A stretch of DNA of 5,226 nucleotides from an uncultured Lachnospiraceae bacterium (GTDB lineage Bacteria; Bacillota_A; Clostridia; Lachnospirales; Lachnospiraceae). Of the stretch, positions 1 through 5,226 are shown piece after piece (positions within the stretch are counted from its first letter, which is position 1; the number at the start of each line of letters is the position of its first letter). The notes below the pieces were generated by a model. That model ran no database searches. It saw only the letters and a program-made list of their open reading frames with translations, and was not told the origin of the DNA. The stretch covers positions 1 to 5,226 of the forward strand of contig CAJUFW010000208.1 in NCBI GenBank assembly GCA_910585655.1. The letters run 5' to 3'. Both the position numbers and the translations under genes were made by a program.

Positions 1-18
1 CGTGTGCTCTTCCGATCT
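1..18. other. Illumina TruSeq adapter remnant at contig end
   Basis: The first 18 bases, CGTGTGCTCTTCCGATCT, match the 3' end of the standard TruSeq read-2 (P7 side) adapter as I know it. They are not biological. Genomic sequence therefore starts at about base 19. The last adapter base plus the next two bases (18-20) create a TAG in the frame of the first gene. That apparent upstream stop is an artefact. Confidence 0.95.
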
Positions 19-20
19 AG

Positions 21-1277
21 TCTCTTATCAGTACATGTGTTGCAAATGGTATACTTCAATATTATGATTCTGAAAATACAAAGCTTTTTATGCCCCGCCT
101 TATCTCGGATACCATTTGGAGCCAGTATGCAATAGATTGCAACGAATACAGCGAAAAAATATTTAAGCTTATTGATATTCTTGACTATGGTCAGACGCTT
201 TCTCTTCCATATGATGATTTATACCAATTAATTTTTAATATGATTCTTCGCTTCCATTTTCAGGTTACTACCATGCCTTCCCGAATTGGCAGAAATGTGC
301 GAGATACATTTGAAGGCTGGAATATTTTGTTGATAGACATAATTGAACGATTTATGAGACTGGGAAACTACAAGTATGCCCTAAAAATTCTTCCTTATTT
401 ATATGTCGCCCACAATAAAAAGAGTGAAGTCATTTTTCCCAAAAAACTACGTTCTATAACAACTCAATTACTTGAAAAGCAAGCCAATTATATGAAGTCC
501 GAAAATATGCCGGAAGCATTAGAAAGCATGATTGATTTTTTCACAAAATTACCTCGAAGTACTCTTTCACCCAAAAATGACACTTCTAAAATAGTTTTTT
601 ACCTTAGTACTTATATAATACGTGATATGGCAGATTGTATCATAGATTTAATATTAACTATAACTGGTAACAAACTATTAGCTGAATGTGGTGAAGCAAC
701 AGCAAATTGTACAGTTCCAAATCTCACACTGATACTTGATAAAGCCTTTATAATCTTAGCAAAAACTGATCCTTATTATGCATACTATCTGAAAATAGCG
801 CACTTTTATTACTTAACAATATCCTCCAAGCTATTCTATATACCTAACGCTCAGGCATATATAGATTATCTCCTTGTCGAATCCAATTGTTCCTCACAAC
901 TGCGCTTTCAAACAAGAGGATTACAGCTTTATTTCAGTCTTACTCTGTTTTATATGCATAATGGCTCTTCATCCTATGACCCTGACTTATTTAGAATTTT
1001 TACTTCCGAATACAATAGCTTATATAAAGAATTTACAAAATCAATATGCCCGTATCATACCTCCCACATTTTTTATTCATGCACTTTTTTATTAGCCTCC
1101 TACTTGCCTTATACTCTTCACCCCTATACATACCATAATCTATTAGAAAGCATGAAGAACTATAAATCTTTCAATCATAATCAGCTTTCTTTAAACGCCA
1201 GACAAGTAAAAGATTATGGAAAAATGATTGATGAAAAAATATCTGAATTACAAAAACAAATGATTATTCCTATATAG
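21..1277 (+). CDS. Hypothetical protein, C-terminal part (5' truncated by contig edge)
   Basis: I do not recognise this family. An open frame of 418 codons runs from the adapter junction to TAG at 1275-1277. The first ATG in frame is at 90, but no Shine-Dalgarno precedes it (AAAGCTTTTT lies just upstream). The 23 codons before it read like normal protein (SLISTCVANGILQYYDSENT), so the gene very probably starts outside the window and ATG 90 is internal. The visible protein is rich in Leu, Ile, Tyr and Lys, with many amphipathic helix-like stretches and several hydrophobic clusters (for example residues FYLSTYIIRDMADCIIDLIL, from about base 597). No signal peptide, obvious catalytic motif or clear transmembrane topology is visible. 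A helical-repeat or scaffold-like C-terminal region of a larger protein is possible but unproven. Codon use is distinctly more AT-rich than in the minus-strand genes. A strong terminator follows directly. Confidence 0.7.
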   Translation, partial: SLISTCVANGILQYYDSENTKLFMPRLISDTIWSQYAIDCNEYSEKIFKLIDILDYGQTLSLPYDDLYQLIFNMILRFHFQVTTMPSRIGRNVRDTFEGWNILLIDIIERFMRLGNYKYALKILPYLYVAHNKKSEVIFPKKLRSITTQLLEKQANYMKSENMPEALESMIDFFTKLPRSTLSPKNDTSKIVFYLSTYIIRDMADCIIDLILTITGNKLLAECGEATANCTVPNLTLILDKAFIILAKTDPYYAYYLKIAHFYYLTISSKLFYIPNAQAYIDYLLVESNCSSQLRFQTRGLQLYFSLTLFYMHNGSSSYDPDLFRIFTSEYNSLYKEFTKSICPYHTSHIFYSCTFLLASYLPYTLHPYTYHNLLESMKNYKSFNHNQLSLNARQVKDYGKMIDEKISELQKQMIIPI

Positions 1278-1295
1278 TCGTTGTCCATCTTATCC

Positions 1296-1350
1296 AGGGA
1301 AAATTTGCTATCCATATAATAAAGACATTGGCAAATTTTCCCTTCTTTTT
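1296..1350 (+). terminator. Rho-independent terminator of the left gene
   Basis: A perfect 12-bp inverted repeat (GGGAAAATTTGC at 1297-1308, GCAAATTTTCCC at 1331-1342) is extended by an outer A-T pair (1296/1343). It encloses a 22-base loop and is followed by TTCTTTTT (1343-1350). It starts 19 bases after the stop codon of the plus-strand gene. On the minus strand the hairpin is followed by GGATAAGATGG with no T tract, so it should act only in the plus direction. Confidence 0.88.
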
Positions 1351-1542
1351 ACTATATTTTGCTCCTAAATACTCTGACCTCTTCCCTAAATTTAGTAACT
1401 AGTATTTACAATAAGAAAGCATAGCCATTCTTTGAACAGTTCTTATAAAACAGCACATATTAATTCAATTACTGTTTCCTTAAACACAAATACCAGTATG
1501 ATAAGTGTAAATAAAATAATACAAATTTTTGTTCTGTTCACA

Positions 1543-2424
1543 CTATGTCTCCTCCTCTGCAATTCTAACTTTCCCTTTTCCCCTGTCATAATAATAAACA
1601 GAATCTGATAATACCTCCTCCACCTCTATGGCATCCTGATCACTATTAACAGTACTAACCATTGCTTTCAGTCCCGCCACACATATTCCTTTCTCATCAC
1701 AAATGAGCAAAACCTCATGCACCGAACTTGGCAGTATAAAAAGATTACACCCCTTCTCATTTGCAAATGTTTTCAGCATATCCACTCGCAGCATTGCCCT
1801 AGCTCCATGAATCCGGTTTTTTGTAGAAAAGATATACATATCAATACCCATTTCCAGTTCCTCCGCCAACTCCGTCGGAAACAGAGACGCCATATTCGTT
1901 ATGGTAAATTCTTCTTTTCTAAAATTATCTATTGCCGTCAGGTAAAGTTCCTCTATATCAATCCCCCATACCTCCATCTGTGTCCACAAGACTTGGGCTG
2001 CCATTTCTCCTTCTTTCTCATTCAGCAGTACAACAAATATCATTGCCAAATCCAATACCTTCTTATATGGCTTGTCTTTCAAATATTCCTCATTTCCATC
2101 CATCCTGACCAGCCGGATTCTAATATACGGCTTAACCTGCTCCCAGTCAAAACCATTCCATTCCGCCAACACATCATCTCTCCGCTTATAGATCTCCAAT
2201 ACTGAATTTTTACTCTCTTCTATATTTCCGGTACAGGCATATGCCTCTAAAAGACTGTCTACAAAAATCATCGGCGTTGTATTCTCTTCTTTCGTCTGCA
2301 GCACCAGCGCCTCTTGCTTTACATTATTATTCTTAACCATTTCCGCATAATAGACAGACACATTCTCTCCTAACTCTTCCTGGACTTTCTCTCTTAAAGA
2401 TTCCTTATATGTTTTATAATCCAT
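1543..2424 (-). CDS. DUF5688-like protein of unknown function
   Basis: This is a 293-residue cytoplasmic protein that I assign from memory to the DUF5688 type, common in Lachnospiraceae and often present in several copies per genome. Supporting features are a short N-terminal helix beginning MDYKTYK, a central segment FLDLA-like (KKVLDLAMIFVVLLNEKEGE, about 121-140), a MYIFSTKNRIHGARAML stretch (196-212), and the signature-like LPSSVHEVLL (231-240). A C-terminal DSVYYYDR (about 274-281) completes the pattern. No catalytic motif, signal peptide or membrane segment is evident. I chose the ATG at 2424 because GGAGG (2437-2433) sits 8 bases upstream. The longer GTG start at 2433 would overlap that ribosome binding site. 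The start follows the stop of the 110-residue gene by 14 bases, which suggests translational coupling. Function is unknown. No clear terminator is visible after the stop codon. Confidence 0.75.
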   Translation of the reverse strand: MDYKTYKESLREKVQEELGENVSVYYAEMVKNNNVKQEALVLQTKEENTTPMIFVDSLLEAYACTGNIEESKNSVLEIYKRRDDVLAEWNGFDWEQVKPYIRIRLVRMDGNEEYLKDKPYKKVLDLAMIFVVLLNEKEGEMAAQVLWTQMEVWGIDIEELYLTAIDNFRKEEFTITNMASLFPTELAEELEMGIDMYIFSTKNRIHGARAMLRVDMLKTFANEKGCNLFILPSSVHEVLLICDEKGICVAGLKAMVSTVNSDQDAIEVEEVLSDSVYYYDRGKGKVRIAEEET

Positions 2425-2441
2425 TTTCTCCACCTCCCCTA
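2425..2441 (-). promoter_or_regulatory. Ribosome binding site fixing the DUF5688-like start
   Basis: On the minus strand the sequence reads TAGGGGAGGTGGAGAAAATG. The stop of the upstream gene runs directly into GGGAGG, with GGAGG 8 bases before the ATG at 2424. The alternative GTG at 2433 overlaps this Shine-Dalgarno and is disfavoured. Confidence 0.75.
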
Positions 2442-2771
2442 AGACAGCATGTTACAGAGAAGGCGGGCTGTAAAGCGTACTCCCGAAATGAATCCCTCTC
2501 TCTGACCAATTACAGCTCCCTTACATATTAAATCTGCCAGGGATGTTTTCGTCATATGCTCTATATCTGCTCCCTCAATCAAAAGAATTAACCTCTCATT
2601 CATTGCCTCATCCGCGCTCCCTGATGATTCGCTCATGGGAACAAATACCTTGTCATAAATTCTTCCTATTATCATATCTCCTGTCCTTTCTGTATCTTCT
2701 ATATTTTCTGCAGTTCCTTCCTCACATTTTTCTGATTTCATTTTTCCCTGCTCTGTTTGATTATCTTCCAT
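2439..2771 (-). CDS. Small acidic hypothetical protein (110 aa)
   Basis: The family is not recognised. The start ATG at 2771 has a strong AGGAGG with a 9-base spacer (GGAGG 2785-2781), so this is very likely a real gene. The first ~33 residues are highly acidic and polar (Glu, Asp, Thr, Lys) and probably disordered. Residues 34-48 (MIIGRIYDKVFVPMS) look like a short beta or amphipathic element. The C-terminal part (56-110) looks helical and ends in GFISGVRFTARLL. That ending resembles the 'GF..G.R..ARL' C-terminal helix of small Firmicute phage or mobile-element proteins such as the DUF6809 type, but the likeness is only partial. It lies 54 bases after the Rad52-like gene and 14 bases before the DUF5688-like start, so it is probably the middle gene of a three-gene transcript. 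No function can be assigned. Confidence 0.72.
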   Translation of the reverse strand: MEDNQTEQGKMKSEKCEEGTAENIEDTERTGDMIIGRIYDKVFVPMSESSGSADEAMNERLILLIEGADIEHMTKTSLADLICKGAVIGQREGFISGVRFTARLLCNMLS

Positions 2772-2825
2772 ATCAATAGTCCTCCTGCTATCTTCTCTGT
2801 ACGCTTACCGGCTCCCCACTATGGA

Positions 2826-3686
2826 CTATGCGGCTTTTGTCTTTGTCTTTTTCAGTCCCTGAAGAGCTTTTTCATAAATCTCCGGCGTCATATCCTCCAG
2901 CCGTTCTATTTGATACCTCTCCATAACCGCCTCGATCGTCACCCCGGTACGGTCAAGTTCTTCCTCCAGAACTTTTCTTTGTGTCTCCGCTATGTCTTTT
3001 GTTTCGGTTTTCTTTCTTGCTTCCCGTTTCTTCTGCGGCTCCGCCTCCTGCTTTAATTCAAATACCTTATCTCTCTTTCCGTTCAAAATGACAAGCCCGT
3101 TGATTTCCCGCTCTTCATTATAAGAAATGGAATCTACTGAAAAACGGTCTGTCGTGATGTACCGGTCCCCCTTCTGCTGGATACTGGCAATTCCTGCAGA
3201 TATCCAGATAAACGGAGCGGTATAAAGCTCCCTTCCAAGCCCCCAATTAAAACAGGCGCGTTTAAAGGAATCTGAAGCCTGCCCCTTTTCCTTCTCCGAA
3301 TAGCTGGTGGTCCCTACATCCTGCTTGGCAATCCATTGGCGTTTTTCCTCATCCCATATTTCCACCGTACAATACAGATTCCCGTCAATGCTCTGATGGG
3401 TTCTCCTCCAACCGAAGGGAGTAAAAGTTTCATCTAAAATCTTCTGGTCTACGCGGGCGTCCTTAAATAATAAAAGGCTCAATCCCTTTTCATTTACCAC
3501 CCCTACCCTGCACTCAATTTCATCTGCGCGCAGCAGCCGGAGCATTGGCTGCCCTCTGACGGGTGATTCAACAGCCTTACCATGAATGCCTCCCTTTTCC
3601 TGCTCTTCTCCTCTCTTATTCTGTTCCCGCAAATCTTTTTCTTTTATGCTTCCTGCCTTCTTTGCTAATTCCTGTTTTGCTGTCAT
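2826..3686 (-). CDS. Rad52-like single-strand annealing protein
   Basis: This 286-residue protein is probably a phage/ICE-type single-strand annealing protein of the Rad52 superfamily, which pairs complementary single strands left by a 5' exonuclease. The core (about 50-162) contains ADEIECRVG, FGWRRTHQSIDGNLYCTVEI (91-110, the Rad52-like FGWxxxH.../beta-strand region) and DVGTTSY. It then has the diagnostic KGQASDSFKRACFNWGLGRELY helix (134-155), equivalent to the 'K...DSLKRALR.FG..LG' motif of Rad52. A Lys/Glu-rich linker (about 207-235) leads to a C-terminal helical region (LEELDRTG..., 240-286), possibly for partner binding. The N-terminal ~45 residues are charged and probably flexible. 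The start is ATG 3686, preceded by GGAGG (3696-3692) and a 5-base spacer. The TTG at 3698 would place that ribosome binding site inside the gene. It partners the YqaJ nuclease further upstream and is followed by two unknown genes. Confidence 0.85.
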   Translation of the reverse strand: MTAKQELAKKAGSIKEKDLREQNKRGEEQEKGGIHGKAVESPVRGQPMLRLLRADEIECRVGVVNEKGLSLLLFKDARVDQKILDETFTPFGWRRTHQSIDGNLYCTVEIWDEEKRQWIAKQDVGTTSYSEKEKGQASDSFKRACFNWGLGRELYTAPFIWISAGIASIQQKGDRYITTDRFSVDSISYNEEREINGLVILNGKRDKVFELKQEAEPQKKREARKKTETKDIAETQRKVLEEELDRTGVTIEAVMERYQIERLEDMTPEIYEKALQGLKKTKTKAA

Positions 3687-3698
3687 CTTCTCCTCCAA
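3687..3698 (-). promoter_or_regulatory. Ribosome binding site fixing the Rad52-like start
   Basis: On the minus strand TTGGAGGAGAAG precedes ATG 3686. GGAGG lies 5 bases from the ATG. An upstream in-frame TTG (3698) overlaps this site and should not be used as the start. Confidence 0.75.
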
Positions 3699-3728
3699 AT
3701 AAAATAAGGAGAGGCTTTTAACCTCTCC
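3697..3728 (-). terminator. Probable rho-independent terminator of the toxin-antitoxin cassette
   Basis: On the minus strand GGAGAGG (3728-3722), a 7-base loop TTAAAAG and CCTCTCC (3714-3708) form a perfect 7-bp GC-rich stem. It is followed by TTATTTTATTT (3707-3697). It starts 17 bases after the toxin stop codon and its T tract runs into the Shine-Dalgarno of the Rad52-like gene. It may end the toxin-antitoxin transcript. Alternatively it may act as a leaky attenuator or a 5' stabilising hairpin for the downstream genes, since no other promoter for them is visible. Confidence 0.68.
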
Positions 3729-3745
3729 CTTGTTCCTGTATCCCG

Positions 3746-4072
3746 CTATTCTTCTGTCTCTTTGATCCCGAAAAGGACTCTCATATAGTCCTGCTTCTCA
3801 TTTAAAATCCTGATAATAAGTATGCAGTTTCCTTCTATTCTGTAAAAGATATAATTATGCCTGCAAAACAGACTGCGGTAATCTGTCAAAACCCCTGTTG
3901 TTTTTACAAGCTCGGTTCCCATATAGGGAAACACTGCAAGATTCCTGACTGTCTTTGTAATCTCCCTTAAAACTTTTGCGGCGGTTTCCTCACTGCCACA
4001 AGTATCCAAAATCGAATACTTTACATTCTGCAGATCCTCTTTCGCCTTTGGTGTATATTTCAGTTCCATCAT
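3746..4072 (-). CDS. RelE/ParE-family toxin
   Basis: This 108-residue protein has the normal length and layout of a RelE/ParE toxin (plasmid stabilisation family). The N-terminus is LKYTPKAKEDLQNVKYSI (4-21), followed by two helices, then 'F PYMGTEL' (48-55). The conserved beta-sheet core is YRSLFCRHNYIFYRIEGNCI (65-84) and the RILNEKQDYMRVLFG ending (88-102) is typical. RelE members cleave mRNA on the ribosome and ParE members poison gyrase. The sequence resembles the broad RelE/ParE group and I cannot say which target applies. It overlaps the antitoxin gene by 4 bases (ATGA, 4072-4069), the standard coupling for such pairs. A second ATG at 4069, with GGGG 5 bases upstream, is an equally possible start. 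It probably acts in the cytoplasm and is neutralised by the product of the upstream gene. Confidence 0.88.
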   Translation of the reverse strand: MMELKYTPKAKEDLQNVKYSILDTCGSEETAAKVLREITKTVRNLAVFPYMGTELVKTTGVLTDYRSLFCRHNYIFYRIEGNCILIIRILNEKQDYMRVLFGIKETEE

Positions 4073-4341
4073 ATCCCCAATTCAGCCTCTACTTCATCTG
4101 CAGACAGAAAACCTCCCTCTCTTGCAGAGTTTTCTCCTTCTTCCAGCTTGGACATTAAAGTCAACATTGCTTTCATACGGTCGTACTCCGCCATATTTAA
4201 AATAACATATTCGCCCCGTCCATTCTTGGTTAGAAATACTGGAGAACCATCTGCAGCCTCTTTTAAAACTTCTGTATAATTTCTTAAGTCTGAAATAGGT
4301 TTAATATTCGGCATAAACAATCGTTCCTTTCCTTTTCCCAT
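4069..4341 (-). CDS. Phd/YefM-family antitoxin
   Basis: This is the antitoxin of the adjacent RelE/ParE toxin. It is predicted to bind DNA with its N-terminal domain, repress its own promoter, and wrap the toxin with its C-terminal tail. The Phd/YefM fold is visible as IKPISDLRNYTEVLKEA (13-29), then SPVFLTKNGRGEYVILNMAEY (33-53), where 'P.. LTKNG....V.L..EY' is the family hallmark. The tail from about 65 to 90 is acidic (KLEEGENSAREGGF...). The start is uncertain. ATG 4341 has AAAGGTGG 6 bases upstream. However, a likely promoter -10 box abuts it, so transcripts from that promoter would begin after this ATG and use ATG 4314 (MPNIKP..., 81 residues), which has AAAGGA upstream. Family members I recall usually begin at the MPNI position. 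The gene lies 62 bases after the exonuclease stop. Confidence 0.88.
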   Translation of the reverse strand: MGKGKERLFMPNIKPISDLRNYTEVLKEAADGSPVFLTKNGRGEYVILNMAEYDRMKAMLTLMSKLEEGENSAREGGFLSADEVEAELGI

Positions 4342-4370
4342 AGTATACCACCTTTCGCAGAAAATAACAA
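4335..4370 (-). promoter_or_regulatory. Predicted sigma-A-type promoter of the toxin-antitoxin pair
   Basis: On the minus strand, TTGTTA (4370-4365, 4 of 6 to TTGACA) and TATACT (4347-4342, 5 of 6 to TATAAT) are separated by exactly 17 bases. Transcription would begin near 4335, inside the longer antitoxin frame. The leader would then carry AAAGGA before ATG 4314. This supports autonomous expression of the cassette and the shorter antitoxin. It is a pattern match only. Confidence 0.5.
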
Positions 4371-4392
4371 TGTAAATCTACACGTAAATTTA
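4371..4392 (-). promoter_or_regulatory. Possible antitoxin operator: TGTA...TACA and 9-bp direct repeat
   Basis: Directly upstream of the predicted -35 box, TGTAAATCTACA (4371-4382) has inverted TGTA/TACA ends. GTAAATCTA (4372-4380) also recurs as GTAAATTTA (4384-4392) with one mismatch, 12 bases apart. YefM-type operators are built from short TGTACA-like palindromes, so this could be an autoregulatory site. The motif is short and AT-rich and could be chance. Confidence 0.25.
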
Positions 4393-4403
4393 TCAGCAAA
4401 ATT

Positions 4404-5171
4404 TTACGCTGCCTTTACTGTAAACCTCCTGAAATTCAACGTCTTCCGATACTGCTCATACACCTCCGGTCGTTCCTCCCTAAGCCTCTTTTCATCTATC
4501 CGCTGACTACTCACAGACTTCCATGATACCCGGTAGTTTGCATTTTCCGCTGTCTCCGCCTCTCCAAGATACAGCTTTAGCTCCTGTTCGATCTGCTTCT
4601 TTTCCGTAGTCATTTCCTCCAAAAGAAGTTCCAGTTCCTGACGGCGGTCTAATTTTTCATCAAAGCCTCTAAGGGGTATGGTCTCCTTCATGGACTTCTG
4701 AAAATACCCGGAGATTACCTTATCTGCAAGCTCCGAACCGTCCGGCTTCGGCAGTATTCTTTTCAAAACGTGGTTCTCCCAAAAGTTCTGTTCCATTCGC
4801 CGGAGATCCAAAAGCGCTTCCTCATCCCGCTCTATCCGATAGTATTTAAACTCCCTGCCATAGATAACGACCGCGATATACCATGCGTCTGCATTGCAGA
4901 CAGACATATAGTGATAGCACTGTATCTGATAGGAAATGGGAATTTTTCCGTCCTTCCATTTATCTGCCAGGTAGGGGCTTGCGGTTTTACATTCCAGCCC
5001 GGCATTCTCCCCTACAACCATCCGGTCAACATCCGCAAGCATAAACGGATACTTCTCATCATAATACATAAAGTTGGCTCTTCTTACTTTCTTTCCGGTT
5101 GTTTCCGTAAATCTTCTTGCCACATAGTCCTCAAGTTCCCTTCCCTGGCGCATTGCCTCGTTGTCAATCTC
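4404..5171 (-). pseudogene. YqaJ-type phage recombination exonuclease, N-terminus missing
   Basis: This belongs to the YqaJ/lambda-exonuclease superfamily, DNA-end nucleases of phage recombination modules that resect 5' strands for an annealing protein. From the internal Met at 5153 (residue 1) the hallmarks are MRQGRELEDYVARRF (1-15), PFMLADVDRM (36-45) with acidic D43, GLECK (52-56) with E54 and K56, and QIQCYHYM (76-83) with Q78. D-E-K spacing fits the PD-(D/E)XK site. A Glu-rich coiled-coil-like segment (about 170-200) and the usual C-terminus (RPEVYEQYRKTLNFRRF) follow. The codons just upstream of 5153 (EIDNEA) still match the family, so 5153 is not the true start. Further upstream the frame is open but lacks the expected GGSD/LG.NPY region and reads KKQHNLSTFFVQSIDIGP. 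The match appears to stop at 5171/5172, where an insertion-sequence-like end begins. The gene is therefore disrupted, or at least truncated at the contig edge. The domain itself is confident. Confidence 0.85.
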
Positions 5172-5226
5172 TGGACCTATGTCAATACTTTGGACAAAAA
5201 AAGTTGAAAGATTATGCTGCTTTTTT
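5172..5226. mobile_element. Possible outer end of an IS3-like insertion sequence (partial)
   Basis: From 5172 the plus strand reads TGGACCTATGTCAATACTTT followed by GGACAAAAAAAG. It starts with TG, and a GGAC motif occurs at 5173 and again at 5191. This style is familiar from IS3/IS150-group terminal repeats. It starts exactly where the exonuclease frame stops matching its family, and the contig ends 55 bases later, as expected when assembly breaks at a multicopy element. No transposase codons, opposite end or target duplication are visible, so this is an inference. Confidence 0.4.

Noticed and set aside
20..42. GTCTCTTAT after the adapter resembles the Tn5/Nextera mosaic-end sequence.
   Set aside because: Only nine consecutive bases agree before it diverges, and the stretch translates sensibly in frame with the downstream gene, so it is treated as genomic.
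874..1095. A 73-codon open frame in another frame inside the first gene, with hydrophobic stretches.
   Set aside because: It is fully nested in the longer frame, and a hydrophobic shadow is expected from AT-rich codons.
1351..1542. AT-rich gap with small palindromes (CTAAATTTAG at 1386-1395; ATAAGAA/TTCTTAT at 1411 and 1440; ACAAATTTTTGT near 1521) considered as a terminator for the minus-strand genes or a small RNA.
   Set aside because: The stems are short and AT-only, no GC-rich hairpin with a T run is seen on the minus strand, and no convincing promoter pair was found. Nothing is supportable there.
1717..2205. A 162-codon plus-strand open frame opposite the DUF5688-like gene.
   Set aside because: It is antisense to a gene with family-like sequence and a good ribosome binding site, and its product (rich in His, Ile, Phe, Cys, Gln) looks like a complement shadow.
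4770..5207. A 145-codon plus-strand open frame opposite the exonuclease.
   Set aside because: It lies opposite the conserved YqaJ catalytic motifs, has no recognisable domain and crosses the suspected insertion junction.
1..5226. CRISPR arrays, tRNA or rRNA genes, and phage attachment sites.
   Set aside because: No regularly spaced repeats, no tRNA-like cloverleaf or TTCGA-type arm, and no paired direct repeats suggestive of att sites were seen on either strand by eye.

Overview
The window looks like one contig of a low-GC Firmicute, most likely a gut Lachnospiraceae/Clostridia member. This is inferred from the AT-rich sequence, the strong GGAGG-type ribosome binding sites, and the protein families: a DUF5688-like protein and phage/ICE-type recombination genes of a kind common in that group. 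Both contig ends are artificial or interrupted. The first 18 bases are the 3' end of an Illumina TruSeq read-2 adapter. The last ~55 bases look like the outer end of an insertion sequence that breaks the last gene.

Layout. The left part (21-1277, + strand) is the 3' part of an AT-rich gene for an unrecognised, largely helical protein. It ends at a strong rho-independent terminator (1296-1350). The roughly 190 bases after that terminator hold nothing I can support. All remaining genes are on the minus strand and converge on it. In transcription order (right to left) they are: a YqaJ-type exonuclease lacking its N-terminus (5171-4404); a Phd/YefM antitoxin and RelE/ParE toxin pair joined by an ATGA overlap (4341-3746), with its own promoter and terminator; a Rad52-like single-strand annealing protein (3686-2826); a 110-residue unknown protein (2771-2439); and a DUF5688-like protein (2424-1543).

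How they fit together. The YqaJ nuclease and Rad52-like annealing protein form the two-component recombination module (5' resection plus annealing, the analogue of lambda Exo/Beta) found in prophages and conjugative elements. This suggests the minus-strand block belongs to a mobile element, or a decayed one. A self-contained toxin-antitoxin cassette separates the two recombination genes. The unknown protein and the DUF5688 protein follow the annealing gene with tight spacing and good ribosome binding sites, so they are probably co-transcribed with it. Their roles are unknown. No complete novel defence or mobility system can be demonstrated here. The most interesting points are the toxin-antitoxin cassette inside the recombination operon, the probable insertion in the exonuclease gene, and the three unannotated proteins.
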